Shown one piece after another: positions 26,201 to 41,300 of a DNA stretch of 64,000 nucleotides. The DNA comes from Sphingomonas phyllosphaerae FA2. Lineage in GTDB: Bacteria > Pseudomonadota > Alphaproteobacteria > Sphingomonadales > Sphingomonadaceae. The number at the start of each line of letters is the position of its first letter. The first letter of the stretch is position 1. The stretch covers positions 1,353,676 to 1,417,675 of the forward strand of contig NZ_KE386571.1 of NCBI RefSeq assembly GCF_000427645.1, given 5' to 3'. Under the pieces are notes generated by a model. It saw only the letters and a program-made list of their open reading frames with translations, did not search any database and had not been told where the DNA came from. Both the position numbers and the translations under genes were made by a program.

Positions 26201-29200
26201 CGACAAGCTCGGCGATCGTGTCGCATTCGGCCGCCGCGTCGCGCAGTTGGCCGGCGGCGACGACAAGAAGGTCGCCGGCTGGTTCAAGACGATCAACTAC
26301 ACCGCCTATGTCGCCGCCAACCCGCTGCCCAAGAAGGGCAAGGTCGGCGTGCTGACGATCGCGGGCGAGATCGTCGATGGCGAGGCCGGCCCCGGCAAGG
26401 CGGCGGGCGATACCGTGTCGAAGCTGCTCTATGACGGACTCGTCGACAACGACCTCAAGGCGCTGGTGGTGCGCGTCGACTCGCCGGGCGGGTCGGTGCT
26501 GGCGTCGGAGAAGATCCGGCTCGCAATCATGGAGGCCAAGCGCCGCGGGCTGCCGGTGGTCGTCTCGATGGGCGGGCTCGCCGCGTCGGGCGGCTATTGG
26601 GTGTCGACCCCCGCCGACGTGATCTTCGCCGAGCCCGGCACGATCACCGGTTCGATCGGCATCTTCGGGATCATCCCGACCTTCGAGAACACGCTGAAGA
26701 AGATCGGCCTGTCGACCGACGGCGTGAAGACCACCCCGCTGTCCGGCCAGCCCGACGTGCTCGGCGGCACCACGCCGGAGCTGGACCGAATCGTCCAGGC
26801 CGGGATCGAGCATGGCTATCTGCAATTTCTCACCCGCGTCTCGCAGTCGCGCAAGCTGCCGGTCGAGCGCGTCAACGAGATCGGTCAGGGCCGCGTCTGG
26901 GTCGGCGGGATCGCGCAGCAGCTGAAGCTGGTCGACCGCTTCGGCGGGCTCGACGACGCGATCGCCGAGGCGGCCAGGCGCGCGAAGCTCGACGACGCGC
27001 AGCCGGTGTGGCTGGAGAAGAAGCCCGGCTTCGCCGCGCAGATCGCGCAACAGGTCGCCAGCCAGGAAGACAATGACGACGACGCCAGCGCGCCCGACAC
27101 GCTGTCGCGGCTGACGTGGCAGCGCCAGCAGGCGTTCGCCGCTGCGCTGGGCGATGCGAAGCGGATGCTGGGCGGCGCGGCGGTGCGCGCGCAATGCCTC
27201 GAATGCGTCGGACTCGGCCCGATTCCGGCGCGCGCCGAGGATCGGAACCTGTGGCAGCTCGTCGTCGCGCGGATCGGTCTGTGATGCCGCAGGGCCCGAT
27301 CACGATCCGCGCCGCGACCGGCGACGACGCCGCCGCTATCGCCGCGATCTACGCGCCGTTCGTGCTGTCCGGCACCGTTTCGTTCGAGAACGCGGCCCCT
27401 GATGCAGAGGCAATGCGCGCTCGGATCGAAGGCTCGGACGGCTATTATCCGTGGCTAGTCGCGACCACCGATGACGCGGTTCTGGCCTACGCCTATGCTA
27501 CGCGGTTCCGCGACCGGCCGGCGTATCGCTATGTCGTGGAAACCTCAATCTACGTCGGCGGCGCGACGCATGGGCAAGGCGTCGGGCGGCTATTGTACGA
27601 GGCGCTGGTCGATACCTTGCGTGCGCAAGGGTTCACGCAGGCGATCGGCGTCATCGCGCTTCCCAACGACGCCTCGATCACGCTCCACGAAGCGGTCGGC
27701 TTCCGCCGCGCGGGGGTGTATCGCGAGGTCGGCTACAAACAGGGCCGCTGGATCGACGTCGGCTTCTGGCAGTGCGAGCTGAACGACAGTGCGATCCCGC
27801 CGGTCGAGCCGAAGCCGTTCAGCGTCACGGGCGTCCGCCGCGACTGACCTCGCTGTCGATCAAGGCGCCCGTTGTCGGCCCTGCGCAGGCAGGGGCCCAT
27901 GTCTGCATCGTACGTCGCCCCACCTGACACTTGACCGACATGCCTGTGTCAGCTGCCCGAATCTGACGGGCGCCCGCCGCATATGATCCGTCGCCCCTGC
28001 GCAGGCAGGGGCTCATGGCTGGATCGTACGTTGCACCAACTGACACACGACCCACGTGCCTGTGTCGAATGTCTCATCAAGCCGAGACAGACATAGGCCC
28101 CTGCCTCCGCAGGGGCGACCAAATGTGTGTTTTGACCGTCGCCCCGGCGGCGTCGCACTAAGGAGCCGGCCGCTCCGCCTGCGCCTCGGCGAGGATCACG
28201 GCAAACTTGCCCTCGGCATCGGTCCATTCGCGCACCGGCGTCCACCCGCCCGCGCGCAGCAGGATGCGTGCGTCGCGCTCGCCATATTTGTGGCTGTTCT
28301 CGGTATGGATCGACTCGCCGGCCGCGACGACGAACTCGCGCCCCTCGACCGTGAAGTCGACATCGCGCGTCGCGACGAGATGCATCTCGATCCGCGCGCG
28401 ATCGTCGTTCCAGCGCGCCTCGTGCGCGAAGGCGTCGACCGGTACCGTCCCGTCTAGCTCGCGGTTGATCCGCTCCAAAAGGTTGCGGTTGAACGCCGCG
28501 GTGACGCCCTGCGCATCATCATAGGCCGGAACCAGCACCGCCGGGTCCTTGATCCGGTCCATTCCGATCAACAGCATCGCACCCTCTCCCAGCGACGCGC
28601 GCATCGCGCGCAGCAGGTCGATCGCCGCCAGCGGGATCAGATTGCCGATCGTCGAACCGGGGAAGAAGCCCAGCTTGGGCGCATCGCTGATCGTGTGCGG
28701 CAGCGTCAGCGGGCGCGTGAAATCGGCCTCGAACGGCAGCACCAGCAATTCGGGGAAGGCATCCGACAGCTCGCGCGCCGATTGGCGCAGGAAGTCGCCC
28801 GAGATGTCGATCGGCACATAGGAGGAGGGCTTCACGCAGCGCAGCACGATCGGCGTTTTGGTCGACGAGCCCGACCCGAACTCGACCACCGCGCGCCCCT
28901 CGCCGACGATCTCCCGCAGCTCGGGGCACAGTCCTTCGAGCAGCGCGGTCTCGGTCCGCGTCGGATAATATTCGGGCAGATCGGTGATCTGCTCGAACAA
29001 TTCCGACCCGCGATGATCGTAGAACCACCGCGCCGGGATCGCGCGCGGGCGGCGTTCCAGCCCGGCGAGCACGTCGGCGCGGAACTGCGGGTCGGCGAGC
29101 GTCACCTGCCCGTCCTCGATCTCAGGCTTAAGCATCAAAGGTCCTTTGCCAGCCGCACGCCGGTGAACTGCCAGCGCTGGTGCGGATAGAAGAAGTTGCG

Positions 29201-32200
29201 ATAGCAGGCGCGGGCATGGCCGCGCGGGGTCGCGCAGCTCCCGCCGCGCAGCACGAACTGCCCGTTCATGAACTTGCCGTTATACTCGCCGACTGCGCCC
29301 TCGACCGGATGAAACCCCGGATAGGGGCGATACGCCGAGCCGGTCCATTCCCAAACGTCGCCGAAGAACGCCGGCCCGCCGTCGGACGGCCGCGGTTCGA
29401 TCGCCCAAGCGCCGTCGAGCTGGTTGCCCGCGCTCGCGTCATGCGGCGCGGCGGCTGCCTCCCACTCGAACTCGGTCGGCAGCCGCGCGCCCGCCCAGCT
29501 CGCATAGGCATCCGCCTCGTAGAAGCTGACATGCGTCACCGGCGCTGCCGGATCGACCGCGCGCCGCCCGTCGAGCCCGAAGCGCGTCCACGCCCCCTCG
29601 CGGTGCTCCCAATAGAGCGGCGCGCCGATCCGCTCGCGCTGCACCCATGCCCAGCCGTCCGATAGCCACAGACGCGCGTCGCGATACCCGCCATCAGCGA
29701 TAAACGCCGCCCATTCGCCGTTGGTGACGGTGCGATCGGCGATCGCGTGGGGGTGGAGCAAGGTGCGATGCCGCGGCCCCTCGCAATCGAACGCGAAGCC
29801 GCTGCCGTTATGCCCGACCTCGACCACGCGCTCGCCGCTTTCGATCCAGCCGACCGGCCCGGGCATCCCGACCGGCACCTTGCGCTCGGGCGACCAGACC
29901 GCCGGTTCCAGCGGGTTTTCCGAAAACAGATGCAGCACGTCGGTGACGAGCAACTCCTGATGTTGCTCCTCGTGATGGCACCCCAGCGCGACCAGCTCGA
30001 ACGCCGCCGCGGGCAGCTCGGCGAACTTCGCCAGCACCGCTGCATCGACGGCGTGGCGATAGGCCAGCACCTCGTCGAGTGTCGGCCGGGTGATCATTCC
30101 GCGCCGCCCGCGCGCGTGGCGTCGACCCTCTGCCTCGTAATAGCTGTTGAACAGGAATGGGAAGCGCGCGTCGTGCAGCGCATAGCCGGGCACATGATCG
30201 CGCAACACAAAGGTTTCGAAGAACCATGTCGTATGCGCCAGATGCCATTTCGCCGGCGAGGCGTCGTCCATCGACTGGATGGTCGCATCGGCATCGGACA
30301 GCGGGGCGACAAGCGCCTCGCTCAGCCGCCGCACCTGCGCATAACGCTGCGCCAGCGGATCTGTCCCGGCGCCATGCCGAGGGAGCGCTTCCATGATCGT
30401 CCTCCTGCAGCCATACGGGAGATCGGGCGCGCACGGGACTGCCCTATGCTATCGGTTTGCCCCTGCTACCCACAGAACGTCCCCACCTGCGTTAAGGTTC
30501 ACCGATCGGCAGGCGACGAAAAGAAAATCCGACAGCCGGTTCAGATAGATCAGCGCCTGCGGGTTTGCGTGTGGCGCGAGCGCGATCGCCGACCGCTCGG
30601 CACGGCGCACGATCGCGCGCGCCAGATGCAGCGCCGCCGCAGCGCCGCCGGGCAGCACGAAGCTGGTCAGCGGCGGGACATGCGCGTTGAGCGCGTCGAT
30701 CTCCGCCTCCAGCCGCGCGACCTGCGCGGGCACGATCCGCAGGGTCATCTCGCCGGGTTCGTAATCGTCGCCCGGCGTCGCGAGATCGGCGCCGAGGTCG
30801 AACAGATCGTTCTGCACGCGGGTCAGCTGCTCGACCAAGGCAGCGTCGCCGAGTCCGGCGATCGCCACCCCGATCGCGCTGTTCGCCTCATCGACATCGC
30901 CGATCGCCTGCACGCGCGCATCAGTTTTCGCGACCCGGCTTCCGTCCGACAGCCCGGTCGTGCCCTCGTCACCAGTGCGTGTGTAGATGCGGTTAAGCCG
31001 GACCATCAGGTGCGCCCGGCGGCGAACAGGATGACGACCACGATCAGCACCGCCAGCGCCTGATAGAAGATGCGCATCTGCATCATCCGATTGGATTTAA
31101 GCTGCGCTGCGGTCGGCCCCTCCCCGCGCGCCTCGGCCGATGCGCTCTGGAGAAAGGAGACGATGCCGCGCACCAGCGCGACCACCGTGGCGATCATCGC
31201 CGCGACCAGCAGGATGACGAGAAAGGTATTCATGAACCGAAGCTAAGACGCGGAAGCACAAACGGCAATGGCTGTAGAACGCTCACCCCCTCCGGCCCGG
31301 CGAAAGCCGCGGCCCATTTGGGCAGCTGGGAGTGCACATCGCACTTCGTCGTGCCCGCCCTTCTTCCTTGATCCCGACTTGCACCGGGATGGCAGTGCTA
31401 AATGGCGGATCATGGGTCAAAAAGCGGGATCCCGGGTCAAGCCCGGGATGACGAGGACCTAGAATGACGAGGAGACGGTGGCGTGCCGCGCCGCGCTTAC
31501 GCCGCGCCGTGGCAGTGCTTGTACTTGCGCCCCGACCCGCACGGGCACGGCGCGTTGCGGCTGACCACGCCTTCCCAGCTCGCCGGATCGTCGCCGAGAT
31601 CGGCGGCGGTCGGCTGCGGAATCTGGAGCGGCGGGATCGTCGTCGTCACCAGCCCACGCGTGCCGGCGTCGATGTCGTTGGAATTGTCCTCACCGGTGAA
31701 CGGGTCGAAGTGGGTGGTGATGAAGTCCGGCAGGTCAGGCAGCGGGGGCGGCGCCTGCATCTGGAATTGCGCGAAGGCGATCGTGCGCGTCACATCCTCG
31801 CGGATCGCGTCGAGCATCCGCTGGAAGAGGTTGAACGCCTCCTGCTTATACTCGTTGATCGGGGTCTTCTGCGCATAGGCACGCAGGTGGACGACCTGAC
31901 GCAGTGCGTCGAGCATCGCGAGATGCTCCTTCCAGTGATGGTCGAGGTTCTGGAGCAGGATCGACTTCTCGACCTGCGTCCACGTTGCGGTGTCCAGTTC
32001 GGCGGCCTTCGCCTCGACCATCACATCGGCTTCGGCGAGGACCCGCTCGGTGACGATCTCGGGATCGAGCGCATCCTCGTTCAACCAATCGTCGACCGGT
32101 GGCGCGATGTTGAGAACCTCGGCCAGCCGCGTCTTCATTCCTTCGACATCCCATTGCTCGGGATAGGAATTGGGCGGGCACGCTTCGCCGACGATCGCAT

Positions 32201-35200
32201 TGACCGTCTCGGCACGCATGTCGGTAACGACGTCACCGACGGTATCGGCATCCATGATGTCGGCGCGCTGTTCGTAGATCACCTTGCGCTGATCGTTCAT
32301 CACGTCGTCATATTCGACGACCTGCTTGCGGATGTCGTAGTTGCGGGCCTCGACTTTCTTCTGCGCGGTTTCGATCGCCTTGGTCAGCCACTTGCTGCCG
32401 ATCGCCTCGCCATCGTTGATGTTGTTGCGCATCATCTTGGCGAACAGCGTGTCCGGGCCGAAGATGCGTAGCAGATCGTCGTCGAGCGACAGGTAGAAGC
32501 GGCTGAGCCCCGGATCGCCCTGCCGACCCGAGCGACCGCGAAGCTGGTTGTCGATACGACGGCTCTCATGCCGCTCGGTCGCGAGCACGAACAGCCCGCC
32601 GGCTTCCAGCACCTTCTGCTTCTCGGCGGCGATCTCGGCGCGAATCTGCTCGATCGCGGCGTCACGCTCCGGCCCCTCGGGCATCCCGGCGAGTTCGTCC
32701 TCGACACGCATTTCGAGGTTGCCGCCCAGCTGAATGTCGGTGCCGCGGCCCGCCATGTTGGTGGCGATCGTCACCGCACCCAGCCGTCCGGCCTGCGCGA
32801 CGATATGCGCCTCGCGCTCGTGATAGCGCGCGTTGAGCACCGAGTGATCGACGCCCTCCTGCCTCAGGAATTCGCTCAGCAGCTCGGACTTTTCGATCGA
32901 CACGGTGCCGACCAGCACCGGCTGCCCCGTCTCGGCATGTTCGCGAATCTTCTTGGCGATCGCGCGGAACTTGTCCTGCGTGTCCTTGTAGAATTCGTCT
33001 TCCTCGTCGACGCGGTGCACCGGCTTGTTGGTCGGGATCGTGACGACGTTCATCTTGTAGATGTCGTAAAATTCCGCCGCTTCCGTCGCCGCGGTGCCGG
33101 TCATGCCCGCCAGCTTCGGGTACATGCGGAAGTAATTCTGGAAGGTGATCGAGGCCATCGTCTGGTTCTCGGGCTCGATCTGCACGCCCTCCTTGGCTTC
33201 CACCGCCTGGTGGAGCCCGTCCGACCAGCGACGGCCGTCCATCATGCGTCCGGTGAACTCGTCGATGATGACGACCTTGCCGTCCTTGACGATATAGTCG
33301 GTGTCGCGCTTGAACATCGCATTCGCGCGCAGCGCCTGGTTCAAGTGGTGGACGACCTGCGTGTTCTCGAAGTCGTACAGGTTCGCGCCCTGCAAGAGCC
33401 CGGCAGCCTCGAGCATCCGCTCGGCGCGCTCGGTGCCGTCCTCGGTAAGGACGATCGACTTCTGCTTCTCGTCCTTCTCGTAGTCCTCTTCGTTGAGTTG
33501 CTTCACGATCGCGTCGACACCGATGTATAGCTCGGACTTGTCGTCGGTCGGGCCGGAGATGATGAGCGGGGTTCGCGCCTCGTCGATCAGCACCGAATCG
33601 ACCTCGTCGACGATCGCCATCGCGAACTGGCGCTGCACCATCTGACTGCGCTCGTACTTCATGTTGTCGCGCAGGTAATCGAAGCCGAATTCGTTGTTGG
33701 TGCCGTAGGTGATGTCGGCGGCATACGCGTTGCGGCGTTCGTCGTCGGACAGGTTGGGCACGATCACCCCGGTGGTCAGCCCGAGGAAGCGATAGACCCG
33801 GCCCATCCAGTCGGCGTCGCGGCTGGCGAGATAATCGTTGACGGTGATGACGTGGACGCCCTCGCCCGGCAGCGCGTTCAGATAGGTGGCGAGCGTCGCG
33901 ACCAGCGTCTTGCCCTCGCCGGTGCGCATCTCGGCGATCTCGCCCCGGTGAAGCACGATGCCGCCGATCATCTGGACGTCGTAGTGCCGCTGCCCCAGCA
34001 CGCGCTTCGCCGCCTCGCGAACGGTGGCGAACGCCTCGGGCAGCAACTGGTCGAGCGTCTCGCCATTCGCCAGCCGTTCGCGGAACAGCACCGTCTGGTT
34101 GGACAGCGTGGCGTCGTCCATCGCCTGCAACGCCGGTTCGTACGAGGCGATCTTGGCGAGGATCGGGTTGAGCGACTTGACGTAACGGTCGTTGGACGAA
34201 CCGAAGAGCGACTTGGCAATACCGCCGAACATGGGCGTGATCCTGTATCTGGAAGCGGCGCGGCGGCGCCGGTGTCGGGCGGCCGCGCGGGAAGTGATGG
34301 CGTGATGGAGCGGGTCGCGCGCTATTCGCGCCGGCGGCCTGCGAAGAGCGGCTCGATCGCGACCAGCACGAACACGCGCGCGATCGGGGCGCTGCGGCTG
34401 ACGAACGGGGTGGCGCGCGACGCAGCCGGACGCGTGGCCAGATGCCGCGCGGCAGAGGCGATCGCAGCAGCCTTCACCTGCTGCGCCACCGCCTGCGCCA
34501 CCTGCGGCTGACGCGCCGTCCCCCCCACGCCGGTCAGCGCGGAGAGCAACGCAGAAAGGAGCAGCAGCAGATTCACGGGTGCGGACATAGGATGGGCAGA
34601 CGCTCACGTCCACCACCCGCGCAGGTCATTCCTGGGACGACAACGCCCGGTAAGTGGTCGTGTTCGCTTCCATAGCGAAGATCTTCCGCGGAGCGGGACC
34701 CGGAAAGCTCGATGGATCGTAGACGGGGGTCATAAGGCACGGCGTTTCCTTGACCTCATGCTGCCCGTAAACATGATCTAGAAAGCCGTCATGACAATCG
34801 ACAACCTCGCCGGCCGGATCGATGCTGAAACGTCGTAACCATTGCCAACCGATTTTTTCACCCGGCGGGAGTGATGGGGACGCAATCTCACGCCTGTCGA
34901 AGCGGCTCTGCGAAACAAAACGCAGCATGACTCGCCCCGTCAACTTATCTTGGTAGCGCAATCTCGAAGCCGCCTGTAGACGCAACGCACAATATCGGTC
35001 CCGTGGCGTACCCCCAAGATTTTTGTCACCCGTACAGGACTCAATTTCGTCGTCAGCATCAACGATCATAATGACTTCCGAGTAATCATCTTCTATTTCT
35101 ACCGGTGTGATTGGTGCTGCGTCCAGTCGATACACCGCCTCCAGATCACCGCTCCATCCCGATGGTATTTTCAGCGATGCTGCCGGACGACACGGCGGTG

Positions 35201-38200
35201 TACGCAATTTGACGGGCAAGCGATCGGCCTCGCCGGCCACAATTGCCTCAGGGCAGCGGCTGGCCGACGGGTCTGCGGGAACGGTGTATTTGAACTCCAA
35301 CCCTGCGACGAGGGTGCGCTTGGGTTCATCGTCGTCGACAATACGGGCACCCTGCCTGCTTTGCGTTGTCGATTCAGTGATCGTGACGAGGAGCCTTGGT
35401 GCCGGAGCGACTATTTTTGCTGCAAGTGCCAGTTCACTTGCACGTGCCGCGCAGATGCTGCTGTCGACGGATTCGGCGCTTTTACCTTTTGTTCTTATGC
35501 ACGATAGCACGCTGCCATCTCGAGCAACGGTTGCTTCCAGCTTCCTCAGATGAACCCTAGGATCGTCAGCGGCAATCGATGCAGTCGATCCAGCCGTCGT
35601 CTGGGCGGCGACAGAAGAGTTTGTTCCGAAGGCGTTAGCAGCGCAAATGACGACAGCTACACGCATCATGCTCCATATGCGCGCCCTCGACATCACTCCC
35701 CCCTTTGCGAGACCCAGCCGCAAAGCTAAGGCGTCCCCATGTCGACGTCCATCTCGCCCCTCGCCACACCCTTCCCCGACATGACCCGTATTGACGGTGT
35801 CCGCCTTCGCGTCGGGCGCGCGCGCTATAAGGATTGGAACCGCACCGATCTGACCTTCGCCGAGCTGGCGCCGGGCACGACGGTCGCTGGCGTGCTGACG
35901 CAATCGAAGTGTCCGTCCCCCGAGGTCGAATGGTGCCGCAAGGCGCTGGTGCTCGGCGAGGCGCGCGCGTTGGTGGTGAACGCGGGTAACTCCAATGCCT
36001 TCACCGGCAACCGCGGGCGCGAGGCGGTCGAGGCGATCGCGGCACAGACCGCGCAGGCGATCGGCTGCCGACCCTCGGACGTGTTCGTCGCTTCGACCGG
36101 GGTGATCGGCGTGCCGCTGCCCATCGACAAGGCGCAGGCCGGGCTCGCCGCCGCCTTCGTCGCGCCCGAGGCGGACTGGCGCGCCGCCGCCGAGACGATC
36201 GGCACCACCGACACCTACCCGAAGGGCGCGAGCGCGACCGCGGTAGTCGACGGTCGCACGATCACGATCGCGGCGATCATCAAGGGTTCGGGGATGATCG
36301 CGCCGGACATGGCGACGATGCTCGGCTTCGTCTTCACCGACGCCGCGGTCGAGGCACCGTTCCTGCAGGCGGCGCTGTCGGCGGCGAACACGCGGACCTT
36401 CTCGTGCATCACGGTCGATGGCGACACCTCGACCAGCGACACCGTGCTGGCGTTCGCGACCGGAGCGGCGGGCAACACCCCGCTTGCCGATGACGACAGC
36501 GACGGCGCAGACGCGTTCCGCGCGGCGCTGGCGGACGTCTGTCGGCAACTCGCGCTACTAGTGGTGCGCGACGGCGAGGGTGCTACCAAGTTGATCGAGG
36601 TGACCGTTGAGGGCGCGGAGAGCGACCGTTCGGCACATCGCATCGCGATGTCGATCGCCAACTCGCCGCTGGTCAAAACCGCGATTGCCGGCGAGGACGC
36701 CAATTGGGGTCGCGTCGTCATGGCGGTCGGCAAGGCCGGCGAACCCGCCGAGCGCGACCGGCTGGCGATCCGCTTCGGCGCGACGCAGGTCGCCGAGGCC
36801 GGACTGGCGGTCACCGGTTACGACGAGGCACCCGTCGCCGCACATCTGAAAGGGCAGGAAGTAGAGATCGGGGTCGACCTCGGGCTCGGCGACGGGCGTG
36901 CCACGGTGTGGACCTGCGATTTGACGCACGGCTACATCTCGATCAACGCCGACTATCGGAGCTGACGCGCGCGATGCTGACGATCTGGGGGCGACTGAAC
37001 TCGCACAACGTCAAGAAGGTCGTCTGGCTCGCCGACGAACTGGGGCTCAGCTATCGGCGTCACGATGTCGGCGGTGCGTTCGGGATGGACGACGCCTATC
37101 TGGCGAAGAACCCCAATGCGCTGATCCCGACGATAGAGGATGGCGACGTCGTGCTATGGGAGTCGAATGCGATCGTGCGCTATCTGGCGGCGCGGCACGG
37201 CGGCGACGCGCTATGGCCCGGCGATCCCGTGCAGCGCGCGCTCGCGGATCGCTGGATGGACTGGCAGTTCAGCTATGCCGAGGCGCAGCGGCCGGCGTTC
37301 GTCGGGCTCGTGCGTCAGTCGCCCGAGCAGCGCGACGCCGATGCGATCGAGCGCGCGACAGTAGCGTGCGGGCGGATGATGACGATCCTCGACGCGGCAC
37401 TCTCGACGCAACCGTGGCTGTCGGGCGACGCATTCGGCCTCGGCGACGTGCCGGTGGGCGTGTACGCGCATACCTTCTTCGCGCTCGGGCTGGCGCGCGC
37501 GCCCGTGGCGCATGTCGCGGACTGGTATGAGCGGCTCAAGGCGCGCCCCGGCTATGCCGCGAACGTGATGATCCCGCTGACCTGAGGTCAACTGACCTCC
37601 CTCGTTATCGCGAAACAAGTCCGGGGCGACGGCATAAGTCAATCGGGGGTCAATCGGGCGCGGTGCGGATCACCTCGGCCGACCGAACCGCATCAACCAG
37701 GATGCTTCGATGCCACATCCCCATATGGCCGAAGCCCGGCAGGCTGAACCGCGACCGCTTCCCCTCGGGAAGCATCTCCCGCGCGTTCAAACGGATGCGG
37801 TAAGCAGTGCCATATCGCCGCGGCACAACCTTCGCGATGTCGCTCTTGGCGTCGACCGCCAGCCAGTAGACCTGCGCATCGGATGCCGGCCGTCGTCGCG
37901 CTTCGTCGTAGCTTTGCGCACCCTCGACGAAGAGTGATCCTTCGAATTCGTCGATCCACACGCCTTCGAAGGATCGTGCCGCGCGAAAACGGCGACAGTC
38001 ACGATCGGGTCCGCGGACCACGAATTCCGCACCACCCGACCGGTCTTCACGCCGACACGCCGGCGTCTCGGCCGGGGCCGGGAGCGTGGCGGCGCCCTGT
38101 ATCAACAACAGCGCCGCCAGGAACATCAGCCCAGTTCACCCTCGAGCCACGCCTTGAGCCGCCCCTTCGGCTCCGCACCGACCTTCGTCGCCGCCGGCAC

Positions 38201-38354
38201 GCCGCCCTTGAACAGGATCATCGTCGGAATGCCGCGCACGCCGTACTGACCCGGCGCATCGGGATTCTCGTCGATGTTGAGCTTGGCGATCGTCACCTGC
38301 TCGCCCAGTTCCTCGCTGATCTCCTCCAGCGACGGGCCGATCATCTTGCACGGC

Positions 38355-38389
<35 letters not shown>

Positions 38390-41300
38390 CTTGTCGGCGG
38401 ACAGCACGTCGGTCTGGAAGCTGGCGTCGGTGATCTTCTTGGTGGCCATGTCATTACTCCTTGAATGCATTGAAACTAGGGTGCGGCGGGCGCACGCTCA
38501 ACCACCGACGGGCAAGCTTTGCTCCGGGCCCGAGAAGCGCCGCTTGACGGGATCGAGCAGCGCGGCGGGCAAGTCGATCAGCCGCGGCCCGGCGGTATAG
38601 AGCAACGCCACCTCGACCCGCGTGTCAGGAAAGATCACCTCCAGCGCCGCATGATAGGCGGCCATCTGACGCAGGTGATAGTCCGGCACCGTATCGACAC
38701 CCTCGGGGACGCTGCGCCCGGTCTTGTAGTCGATCGCGCGCACGACGCCGTCGCCGATTAGCAACCGGTCAACGGTGCCGGAGATCACGCGCCCGCTCGG
38801 CAACGTCGCGGCGATCGGGGCCTCGGCGAGCGCGGCGGGGCCGAACAGCGCGGCGTAGGTCGGATCGTCCAGCACCGCCATCACCGGGCGGAGCACGCGT
38901 TGCGGATCGTCGACGCCGCGTGCGGTCAGCCAGCGCAGCGCCGCCGCTTCGCGCGCGGTGGGCGCGAGCGGAGGAAGTCGTTCGAACAACGCATGCATCA
39001 ACGTGCCGCGTTCGGCCGCACCGCGCGCGGCGGGCGCGGGCGGCGCGTCGCTGACCGCATCCTCGCCGACCGAGGACGGGGTCAACGGTCGCGGCGGCTT
39101 GGCGTCTTCGGGGGCGGGACGACGTGCCCAGTCGGGAAGCGCGACCGCGAGATCGTTCGCCTCCCCCGCCCCGCCCTTCGCCGCGACGGGCAGCGCGGGT
39201 TTGCGCCCGGCGAACACCCGCTCGCCCTCGCCACCGACGCCCAGCGCGTCGAGCGTGCGCGCGGCCGCGGCGTACCAGCTGGATTCGGGCGGCACGCCCT
39301 GCCATTTGGCGCTCAGCGATCCGGCGATCACCAGCCGTTCCTCGGCGCGCGTCGCGGCGACATAGAACAGCCGCCAATGCTCCTGCCGTTCGCGCGCCTC
39401 GACCTGCGCCATCGCCGCATCGATCGCGCCCGCCCGTTCGGCGGTGCGCGGGCGGAACACCGGGATCGGCTTCTCCATCCCCTCCGGCGTCCACATCAAC
39501 GTCGAGCGTGGGGAAGCGTCGGGATCGGCGGTAGCGTCGGCCAGGATCACCAGCGGTGCCTGCAAACCCTTCGCGCCATGCGCGGTCATCACCCGCACGG
39601 CATCCAGCGGCGCGGCGGCATCGCGAACAATTTCGACCTCGTCGCGCTCGAACCAGTCGAGGAAGCGTTGTAGGGACGGCGTCGAGCCGGTCTCGAAGTC
39701 GAGTGCGGCGTTGAGCAATTCCTCGATCGGATCGCGCGCCTCCTCGCCGAGCCGCGCGAGCAGCTTGCGCCGCCCGTCGAGCGGCCCGGACAGGAGCATC
39801 TCAAGAAACTGATATGGCGTGTCGAAATCGGCGCTCGCCAGCAGCCCGGCGATCGGGGCGACATGCGCGGCATGATGGCGCGCCAGATGCCGCCACAGCG
39901 GGCCCTGCCGCTCCACCGCGCGCGTCATCAATTCGTCCTGCGTCCAGCCGATCAATGGCGAGACGAGCAGGCTGGCGAGGCTGAGATCATCGTCGGGCTG
40001 GAGCACGAAGCGGACGGCGGCGAGCAGGTCCTGCACCGCGAGCGGCGCGGACAGCCGCAGCCGGTCGACCCCCGCCACCGGCACGCCCTCGGCATAGAGG
40101 CGCGCGACCAGCAATTGCGCCAGCTCGCCGCGCCGTTTGACGAGGATCATCACGTCCTCCGGGCGCAGCCGGCGTCCCTTGCTTTCCAGCACCATGCCGC
40201 CGTTTTCGAGCGGGCCGAGCCAGCGCTTCACGGCTTGCGCGATGCGGGTGGCGTTGGCGCGGACCGCATCGTCGATCCAGCCTTCCTCGCCGCCCTCCTC
40301 GGCATCACTCGCCCCTGCTGCGATCGGTGGCCACAATATTACCGCGCCTGGACCAGTGACTTGGCTGGCGTGCGGCGGGATGGCGTCTGCCGAGCCAAGG
40401 CCGGCAGCGCCAATGGTTTCGATTGCTTGATCGACAAATTCCAGCACAGGCGCGGTGGAGCGAAATGAATCAGTCAGCGAAAGGCGGTCGAATGGTAAAC
40501 CTCGCTCGTAATCAGGCATAAGATCATCACCCGATACTTCTTGGGCCTTTCGGGCGAAATGTTCCTCGGCCGCTACAAAGAATAAAGGATCGGTGCCCTG
40601 AAAGCCGAAGATCGCCTGCTTTAGATCGCCGACCGTGAACAATGTACGTACCGAGGGCGCGTATACGCCGCGTCCGACGAAATACTCATCCACCAGCGCG
40701 CGGATGATCGTCCATTGCGCGACGTTCGTGTCCTGCGCCTCGTCGACCAGAACGTGTTCGGTGATCTGGTCGAGCTTGTAGCGGATCCATTCGCCGATGC
40801 CCTCCTGGCGCAGCAAGGACACCGCGGCATCGATCAAGTCATTGAAATCGACCGCGCCGCTGTGGCGTTTGGCCGCCGCATAGCCGCGTGCATAGTCGCG
40901 CCCGACCTCCAGCGCGGCGCCCAGCGAGTCCGCGTAGGCGGCGCGGGTGCGGAGTGACAGCAACTCGCCGCACCAGCCGTGCATCCGCATCGCGTGGTCG
41001 GCGTAATCGGCGTCGGCCGGGGCGCGTCCCTTGCCGAAGGACATTGGATCGCCGTCCTTTTTCGCCCAGACGCCGTGCAACCGGTCGAGCGTCGCGGCGC
41101 GTTCGTCGGCGTCCGCGGCGAGCCATGCGCCGATCGTTTCGGCGCGGTCGATGCCGCTCTTCGTCCCCCAGCCGCGATTGAGCGATGCGATCGTGTCCAG
41201 CGTCGCACGATCGATCGCTTCGGTGCCGCACGCGTCGCGAATATATGGGGCAATATCGCCGAGCGGGAGCCCGAGTTGCGTCCGTATGAACGGTGCGATC